Below are positions 59,188-64,000 of a stretch of DNA of 64,000 nt, one piece after another. Position 1 is the first letter of the stretch; the number at the start of each line of letters is the position of its first letter. A model generated the notes under the pieces. That model was not told where the DNA came from, searched no databases, and was given only the letters and a program-made list of their open reading frames with translations. Origin of the DNA: Zoogloea sp041911615 (GTDB lineage Bacteria; Pseudomonadota; Gammaproteobacteria; Burkholderiales; Rhodocyclaceae); NCBI RefSeq assembly GCF_041911615.1, contig NZ_JAYROR010000080.1, forward strand, positions 1 through 64,000. The letters are read 5' to 3'. The position numbers and the translations under genes are program-made.

Positions 59188-61521
59188 ATGCCCACGCCTA
59201 CGACCAAGCCTATTCCCCCCACGGGCATCGTTGGCGAGGCCGCCCTGCGTGAGGCCGCTGCCAGCGAGTTCGGGCAGATCGCGGCGCTGGTACGCCGGGC
59301 GCTGGAGCTGGCCATCGCGGGCCCCAACGGCAACACCTACGTGAGCGTCGAGGCACTGTTCGCCGACCGCGTGGTGGTGGCCCAGGACGGCCGCTACTGG
59401 GCCTACCCCTACACCCTCGGCGAGGACAACCAGGTGCAGCTCGGCCCGCGCGCCGAGGTGATCGAGAGCTACGTGCCCGTCACCACGCCCCTGCGCGAGG
59501 CGGCCGACACGCCCGAAGGCCACTTCGTGGAAGCCCGCGACGACGGCAAGGGCCTGGTGTGGGACGCGGTGCTGATCCGCGCCGGCGCCTCCGCCAACGG
59601 CCGTTACTACCCAGACGCCGTGCTGCGCGAGGCCGCCAGCCGTTTCGACGGCCGCCCGGTGTTTGCCAAGGGCGACCAGGAGCACCTGCGCGGCGAGGGC
59701 AAGGACGTGCGCAACATCGTCGGCTACGTGTCGGGCACCCACTTCGTCGAGGGCGCCGCGCCCGACACCGGCCACCTGGCCGCCACCGTCACCTTTCTGT
59801 CGGCCGCCTCGACCCTGCCCGAGACCATCCGCGAGGCCTGGGACCGGGGCAAGAAAGACCTGGTCGGGCTCTCCATCGACGCCACCGGCACTGCGCGCAA
59901 CCAGCGCGTGGCGGGCAAGAACATCAAGGTGGCCGCATCCATCACGCGCGTGGATTCGGTCGATCTCATCGTGGATCCGGGCGCCGGCGGCGGTCTGGTC
60001 CGGATGCGCGAAGCCGCCGACCCCACTCACCAACAGGAGGACTCCGCTATGGGTCTGAAGGAACGCATGCTCGAGGCCATCCGGGCCAAGAACCCGGACA
60101 AGGCCGCCACCATCGACCTGGCCACCGTCACCGACGAAGCGCTGGAAACCGCCTACCGCGAGGCCGTGGCCACGCCCCCGGCTGCCGCAGCCGCGGCGCC
60201 TGGCGCCGGTGCTGGCTTCGTCACCCTGGAAGACCTGCGCATGGTCGAAGCCCGGGCCAACGCCCGCGTCACCATCGCCGCCAGCACGCTGCCCCAGCCG
60301 GCCAAGGACAAGCTGCTGGCCGACTTTGCCGCCCGCGAGCGCTTCACCGAGGCCGACGTGAGCGGCGCCATCGCCAACGAGCGCACCTACCTGGCGCGCT
60401 TTGCCGAATCCGGCCAGGTGCGCATGCCGGCCTTCGACGTGGCGATCACCGAGCCGCGCCACGTGAAGGTGGCCCAGATGCTCGACGCCTTCTTCGACCC
60501 GGGCCACAGGGATCACGGCGCCGTGCAGAGCTTCCGCGAGGCCTACGGCGACATCACCGGCGACCGCCGCGTGACCGGCCGCCTCGATAACTGCGACCCG
60601 GTACGCCTGCGCGAGGCGATGGGCGATACGGTATTCCGCGAGTCGCTGGATTCCACCAGCTTCGCCAGCGTGCTGGGCAACGCCATCACCCGCCGCATGG
60701 TGGCCGACTACCGCGACATGGGGCAGTACGACGTGTGGCGCAACCTGGCCGACGTGGTGCCGCTCTCCGACTTCCGCACCAACGAGCGCACCCGCTACGG
60801 CGGCTACGGCGACCTGCCGGTGGTGCCCGAGGGCGACCCCTACCAGGCGATGGGCAGCCCGACGGACGAGAAGGCCACCTACAAGCCCGAGAAGCGCGGC
60901 GGCACCGAGGACGTGACCCTCGAGATGATCCGCAACGACGACGCCGGTGCGATCCGCCGCATCCCGACCAAGCTCAGCCGGTCGGCCAAGCGCACGCTGG
61001 CCAAGTTCGTGCTGGACTTCATCCGCGCCAACCCGACCATCTACGACGGCCTGGCGCTGTTCCATGCCACCCACGGCAACCTGGGCGCGGTGGCCCTCGA
61101 CGCCGCCGGCGTGTCGGCCGGCCGGCTGGCCATGCTCAAGCAGACCGAGCTCAACACCGCCGACCGCATCGGCATCGGCCCGGCCCACATCTGGGTGCCG
61201 GCCGACCTGCAGGAGACCGCCACCAACCTGTTCAGCCGCAGCACCAACAACGACAAGACCTTCCTGCAGAACCTCAACCTGCAGGTGAACCCGGTCTGGT
61301 ACTGGACCGACACCAACGACTGGGCGCTCTCGGCCGACAAGATGGACGTGGCCAGCGTGGAGATCGGCTTCCTCGACGGCAACCAGGAGCCCGAGCTGTT
61401 CATCCAGGACAACCCCACCGTCGGCTCGATGTTCAGCCACGACAAGCTGACCTACAAGATCCGGCACGTCTATGGCGGCAACGTCCTGGACTTCCGCGGC
61501 CTCTGGAAGTCGGTGCTGTAA
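59188..61521 (+). CDS. Prohead protease-major capsid fusion protein
   Basis: 777 residues in one frame. Residues about 90-270 look like a phage prohead protease (GASANGRYYPDAVLREAASR, VFAKGDQEHLRGEG with a candidate catalytic His, and KDLVGLSIDATG with a candidate Ser). A Pro/Ala/Gly linker (about 330-345) is followed by a scaffold-like helical part and a HK97/Mu-type capsid from about 400 (ITGDRRVTGRLDNCDPVRLR, PAHIWVPADLQETATNLF). An in-frame ATG at 60049 (residue 288) with AGGAGG seven or eight bases upstream can start a separate scaffold-capsid product of about 490 residues. Confidence 0.88.
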   Translation: MPTPTTKPIPPTGIVGEAALREAAASEFGQIAALVRRALELAIAGPNGNTYVSVEALFADRVVVAQDGRYWAYPYTLGEDNQVQLGPRAEVIESYVPVTTPLREAADTPEGHFVEARDDGKGLVWDAVLIRAGASANGRYYPDAVLREAASRFDGRPVFAKGDQEHLRGEGKDVRNIVGYVSGTHFVEGAAPDTGHLAATVTFLSAASTLPETIREAWDRGKKDLVGLSIDATGTARNQRVAGKNIKVAASITRVDSVDLIVDPGAGGGLVRMREAADPTHQQEDSAMGLKERMLEAIRAKNPDKAATIDLATVTDEALETAYREAVATPPAAAAAAPGAGAGFVTLEDLRMVEARANARVTIAASTLPQPAKDKLLADFAARERFTEADVSGAIANERTYLARFAESGQVRMPAFDVAITEPRHVKVAQMLDAFFDPGHRDHGAVQSFREAYGDITGDRRVTGRLDNCDPVRLREAMGDTVFRESLDSTSFASVLGNAITRRMVADYRDMGQYDVWRNLADVVPLSDFRTNERTRYGGYGDLPVVPEGDPYQAMGSPTDEKATYKPEKRGGTEDVTLEMIRNDDAGAIRRIPTKLSRSAKRTLAKFVLDFIRANPTIYDGLALFHATHGNLGAVALDAAGVSAGRLAMLKQTELNTADRIGIGPAHIWVPADLQETATNLFSRSTNNDKTFLQNLNLQVNPVWYWTDTNDWALSADKMDVASVEIGFLDGNQEPELFIQDNPTVGSMFSHDKLTYKIRHVYGGNVLDFRGLWKSVL
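60032..60051 (+). promoter_or_regulatory. Internal ribosome-binding site and start in the protease-capsid gene
   Basis: ACAGGAGG followed by ACTCCGCT and ATG at 60049, in frame with the long gene. This is the strongest Shine-Dalgarno in the late region and predicts a shorter product lacking the protease, as with lambda C/Nu3. Confidence 0.7.
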
Positions 61522-61602
61522 GGCATTCCTCCCCCCGAGCGGTCTTCCCCAGCCGGACAAGCGGTATCCGGCCGGGTGGGCCCCAAACCGAAAGGACTTT
61601 TC

Positions 61603-62058
61603 ATGTTCAACAAACCCTTTGCCTTCACCCGCAGCCTGCTGCTCGCCCTGGCGGTGGCCTTCGCGTCCTTCTTTGCGCCGGCGGTGCTGGCCGACACCCC
61701 GAACTTCCCCATCAGCACCCAGGTGCAGATGGTGCCCCTGGTCATCAGCGGCCAATACACGGCCACCACCACCGGCGTGGTGCAGGTCAAGCTGCCCTTC
61801 AAGGCCAAGCTGGTGGGTGTGTCGGCCTCGGCCCGCGCCTCGGGCGGCACCAGCCCCACGCTCACGGTGAACGTCAAGCAAGGCGCCAGCTCGGTGCTGT
61901 CGGCGCCGATCAGCGTCACCGCCGGCAGCGTGGCCGAGGGCAGCATCGCCAGCGCCCAGCTGGCCGACGAAAGCACGCTGACAGTGGATCTCGCCATCGG
62001 CGGCACGTCGCCCACCTGGAACGACATCACCGTGCTGCTCACCCTGGCACGGAACTGA
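61603..62058 (+). CDS. Virion-cluster protein with Sec signal, decoration-like
   Basis: 151 residues. N-terminal signal peptide (SLLLALAVAFASFFAPAVLA, cleavage before DTPNF). The mature part is a beta-sandwich-like repeat (GQYTATTTGVVQVKLPFKAK, TVNVKQGASSVLSAPISV), as for capsid decoration or Ig-like surface proteins. A signal peptide within capsid genes is odd. ATG 61603 with AAAGGA upstream. Confidence 0.7.
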   Translation: MFNKPFAFTRSLLLALAVAFASFFAPAVLADTPNFPISTQVQMVPLVISGQYTATTTGVVQVKLPFKAKLVGVSASARASGGTSPTLTVNVKQGASSVLSAPISVTAGSVAEGSIASAQLADESTLTVDLAIGGTSPTWNDITVLLTLARN

Positions 62059-62061
62059 GCC

Positions 62062-62712
62062 ATGTTGTCGGACTACCAGGGGCTGGTGGATCGGCTGGTC
62101 CGCGACGACGCGGGCAAGCTGACAGCCGCCGACCGCGACGAAGCCATCGGCCTGGCGCTGATCCGCTACGGCCAGGCCCGGCCGCGCCAGGGCGTGGCCG
62201 ACGTGGTGCCCACCGGCGACACGTTGCCGCTGCCGGCGGGCTGGGTGGTGGGCAGCTCGACCCTGGCCGGGCTCGAGTACCCCATCGGCCAGCTGCCGCC
62301 GGCGTCGATCCCCGGCGAACTCTACCTGGGGCCCGACGGCCTGGTGGTGATGCTGGCCACCCGGCCCGCCGGCCCGGTGCGGGTGCGCTACACGCTGCAG
62401 CACGCGCTGAGCGCCACCGAGGACACCATCCCCGTGGCCGACCGCGAGGCGGTGGCCAAGTACGCCGCCGCGCTGCTGTGCGAGCAGCTCGCCAGCTTCT
62501 ACGCGTCCGACACCGACTCGACCATCAGCGCCGACCGCAGCTTCGGCCAGACCCGCAGCCAGGCCTTTGCCGCCCGGGCGCGGGAATACCGCAAGCAGTT
62601 TCTGGCGGCGCTGGGCATCGACGAGAAGACCGCCGCGCCGGCCGGCGCCGTGGTGCAGTTGAGCACAACAGACAGCCGCGGCCGCAGCCGCATGTTTCAC
62701 GGGAGATCCTGA
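62062..62712 (+). CDS. Head-tail connector-like protein
   Basis: 216 residues. Helical N-terminus (YQGLVDRLVRDDAGKLTAAD) and C-terminus (RSQAFAARAREYRKQFLAAL) around a beta part (GELYLGPDGLVVMLATRPAG). The pattern and place after the capsid gene fit a head-completion or adaptor protein (gp6/gp36-like). Overlaps the next gene by 1 bp. Confidence 0.7.
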   Translation: MLSDYQGLVDRLVRDDAGKLTAADRDEAIGLALIRYGQARPRQGVADVVPTGDTLPLPAGWVVGSSTLAGLEYPIGQLPPASIPGELYLGPDGLVVMLATRPAGPVRVRYTLQHALSATEDTIPVADREAVAKYAAALLCEQLASFYASDTDSTISADRSFGQTRSQAFAARAREYRKQFLAALGIDEKTAAPAGAVVQLSTTDSRGRSRMFHGRS

Positions 62713-63419
62713 TGACGGGAGTGATTGCAGGGCTGGACCGGAGCGATCCGACCAAGCCCAGGGCGCGGGAGCTGGCTGTCGATAGCCAGGGCCGGCTGGT
62801 GGTGGTGATGTCGGGCGAAGGCGCCGCCGGCGCCGGTGCACCGGTGGATGGCTCCGGCACCATCGCGGTGGGCGGCACCGCCCAGGTACTTTTTGGCGGC
62901 GTGGTGCCGGATGCCGGCTACGCCATCTACAACGCCGACCCCGACAACGACCTGTGGATCAACGACACCGGCGCCGCGGCCGCACCAAACGCCGCCGGCA
63001 CGATCCGCCTGGCGGCCGGAGGCGGCGGCTACGAAACGCCCCGGGGCGTAGGCGCCGCCGCGGCCGTGTCGATCTACGGCGCCGTCACCGGCATGGCCTT
63101 CACCGCCCGCCGCTGGACCCGCGACACCCCGGCCCTTACACCCATCGACGGCTCCGGCACGATCGCCGTGGGCGGCACGGCACAACCGCTTTTCAACGGC
63201 GCGATCCCGGCCACGGGCTTCGCGATCTACAACCCCGATCCCGACAACGATCTGTGGATCAACGACGGCGGCGGCAACGCCGCCATCGCCGGCGCGGGCT
63301 CCATCCGCATTCCGGCGGGCGGCGGCGGCTACGAGACCCCCGCCGACATGGTGCCCTGGGCGAGCGTGTCCATCGTTGGGGCAGTGACGGGGCAAAAATT
63401 TACGGCCAGGAGGTGGTGA
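62712..63419 (+). CDS. Late phage protein made of two tandem 90-residue repeats
   Basis: 235 residues. After a 45-residue lead, two repeats of about 92 residues follow, each from DGSGTIAVGGTAQ through DPDNDLWIND and GGGGYETP to KFTARRW or AFTARRW. Beta-rich, no signal. Likely a virion surface or tail-associated protein; the repeat may be a jelly-roll or sandwich unit. Not recognised. Confidence 0.75.
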   Translation: MTGVIAGLDRSDPTKPRARELAVDSQGRLVVVMSGEGAAGAGAPVDGSGTIAVGGTAQVLFGGVVPDAGYAIYNADPDNDLWINDTGAAAAPNAAGTIRLAAGGGGYETPRGVGAAAAVSIYGAVTGMAFTARRWTRDTPALTPIDGSGTIAVGGTAQPLFNGAIPATGFAIYNPDPDNDLWINDGGGNAAIAGAGSIRIPAGGGGYETPADMVPWASVSIVGAVTGQKFTARRW

Positions 63420-63420
63420 G

Positions 63421-64000
63421 ATGCCGGTTTATTTTCCGAGTGCAAGTGGGAACCGGCATCACATCCGGCCGAATGGCTTTGCGTGGCCTGAAAGCGCACC
63501 CAAGATCACAGCACGTAGCTATGGGGGGCGCGTTGAATGCTCCCATGCCCCTGAAGATCTGATCGACTTGAGCATCTTTGTTCAAACTTATTACGTTGAT
63601 GCGGCAGGGGGCAACGATGCGAACTCCGGGTTGAGTTGGGCGCTGCGTAAAAAGACCATTGGCAACGCAAGGCGTGCAGCAATCGCCTCCGGTCTGCCGA
63701 GTCGTATCCTGGTCTACGCCAAGGGGGGCGAAACGTGGTACCCCCGCAATCGGTCTTTTGCCGACGATAACGCGCACGTGGTTTCCACCGTGCCGATGTT
63801 GATCGAGGCAATTGAAGGACGGGTCAGAACCGGCCCATACGATGATCTCGTGTGGTCGAAGACTGCGGGCTACACCAATGTTTATCAGGCGAACCGAACC
63901 GCTACCGTCCGGGTTATGAACCCATCCGTTGCAGATGCTGCGCACGGTGGCCATGAACTGGAATACACCTGGATCACCGGTGCTGACCTTGCGGCCAAGC
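63421..64000 (+). CDS. Right-handed beta-helix tail protein (N-terminal part, runs off window)
   Basis: Starts one base after the previous gene and stays open to the window edge (193 codons). A 50-residue lead is followed by TYYVDAAGGNDANSGLSWAL, RKKTIGNARRAAIASGLPS and RILVYAKGGETWYP, the usual opening of pectate-lyase-like parallel beta-helix proteins. In a phage late operon this suggests a tailspike or receptor-binding protein. GC is lower than in the structural genes before it. Confidence 0.75.
   Translation, partial: MPVYFPSASGNRHHIRPNGFAWPESAPKITARSYGGRVECSHAPEDLIDLSIFVQTYYVDAAGGNDANSGLSWALRKKTIGNARRAAIASGLPSRILVYAKGGETWYPRNRSFADDNAHVVSTVPMLIEAIEGRVRTGPYDDLVWSKTAGYTNVYQANRTATVRVMNPSVADAAHGGHELEYTWITGADLAAK

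Larger units (their letters stand above)
36910..64000. mobile_element. Mu-like (BcepMu-type) transposable prophage, right end beyond the window
   Basis: From about 36.9 kb on, every gene is phage-type: DDE transposase plus MuB-like ATPase, Mor, GemA, com, Mu-type terminase, portal, F-like head protein and capsid. Early genes run leftward and late genes rightward from the immunity region at 47.9 kb, as in BcepMu and phiE255. The left end must lie between the Fur box and the ACCGAGATAA repeats (36908-36966); the exact TG...CA terminus cannot be fixed without the right end. The 27 kb seen is most of a genome of this class (about 36-40 kb). Confidence 0.92.

Noticed and set aside
57601..62841. 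1746-codon open frame on the minus strand across the late genes
   Set aside because: Antisense shadow of portal, head and capsid genes with GC-rich codon bias; composition is Arg/Gly/Val/His-rich and no domain is visible.

Overview
The window is high-GC bacterial DNA. Gene content (a homodimeric-type E1 pyruvate dehydrogenase with a two-lipoyl E2, purE-purK, a PiuC-type iron operon and a BcepMu-like transposable prophage) fits a betaproteobacterium. The Rhodocyclales (Azoarcus/Thauera group) are the best guess, but this is inference from gene style, not a search result.

Host part (1 to about 36.9 kb). The left end holds aceF (partial) and aceE on the minus strand, with a clear sigma-70 promoter and a structured leader. 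A branched-chain amino-acid type binding protein with its own terminator follows. A TIR-domain protein with a C-terminal formylglycine-generating-enzyme (C-type lectin) fold precedes an overlapping PAS histidine kinase and FixJ-like regulator pair. Housekeeping genes follow: folD, purE, purK and a Sua5/TsaC gene, then tRNA-Ala(CGC) and tRNA-Tyr(GTA) and an EamA transporter. A four-gene operon of unknown job (15.0-18.8 kb) carries an M6-type metallopeptidase with an odd Asp-Lys repeat tail, two ATP-grasp-like proteins (one degenerate) and a small protein. An MdtA-MdtB-MdtC-outer membrane factor drug-efflux operon (19.0-28.8 kb) is interrupted by about 800 bp of non-coding, repeat-rich DNA between the two pump genes. 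Then come a patatin-like phospholipase behind a perfect palindrome, a TauE/SafE remnant, a poly-HAMP chemoreceptor, and a Fur-box-controlled TonB receptor, PiuC and FMN hydroxy-acid oxidase set.

Prophage part (about 36.9 kb to the right edge, right end not reached). This is a Mu-like transposable prophage with BcepMu-style layout. Early genes read leftward from an immunity region at 47.9 kb: a BcepMu gp16-type DNA-binding protein, small regulators, DDE transposase, MuB-like ATPase, small early genes, GemA, Mor, a com homologue, and an adenine methylase. The XRE repressor reads rightward between two matching operators. After it comes a lower-GC cargo block (48.5-51.8 kb) with a restriction-endonuclease-like protein and a soluble/four-helix membrane gene pair resembling lambda RexA/RexB in architecture. 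Late genes follow: lysozyme, holin-like proteins, TraR/DksA zinc finger, small and large terminase, portal, Mu F-like head protein, a protease-capsid fusion, a secreted-looking virion protein, a head-tail protein, a tandem-repeat protein and the start of a beta-helix tail protein.

Most interesting leads: the TIR protein whose C-terminus looks like a diversity-generating-retroelement variable region; the M6/ATP-grasp operon; the Rex-like pair in the prophage; and com overlapping an adenine methylase gene rather than mom.
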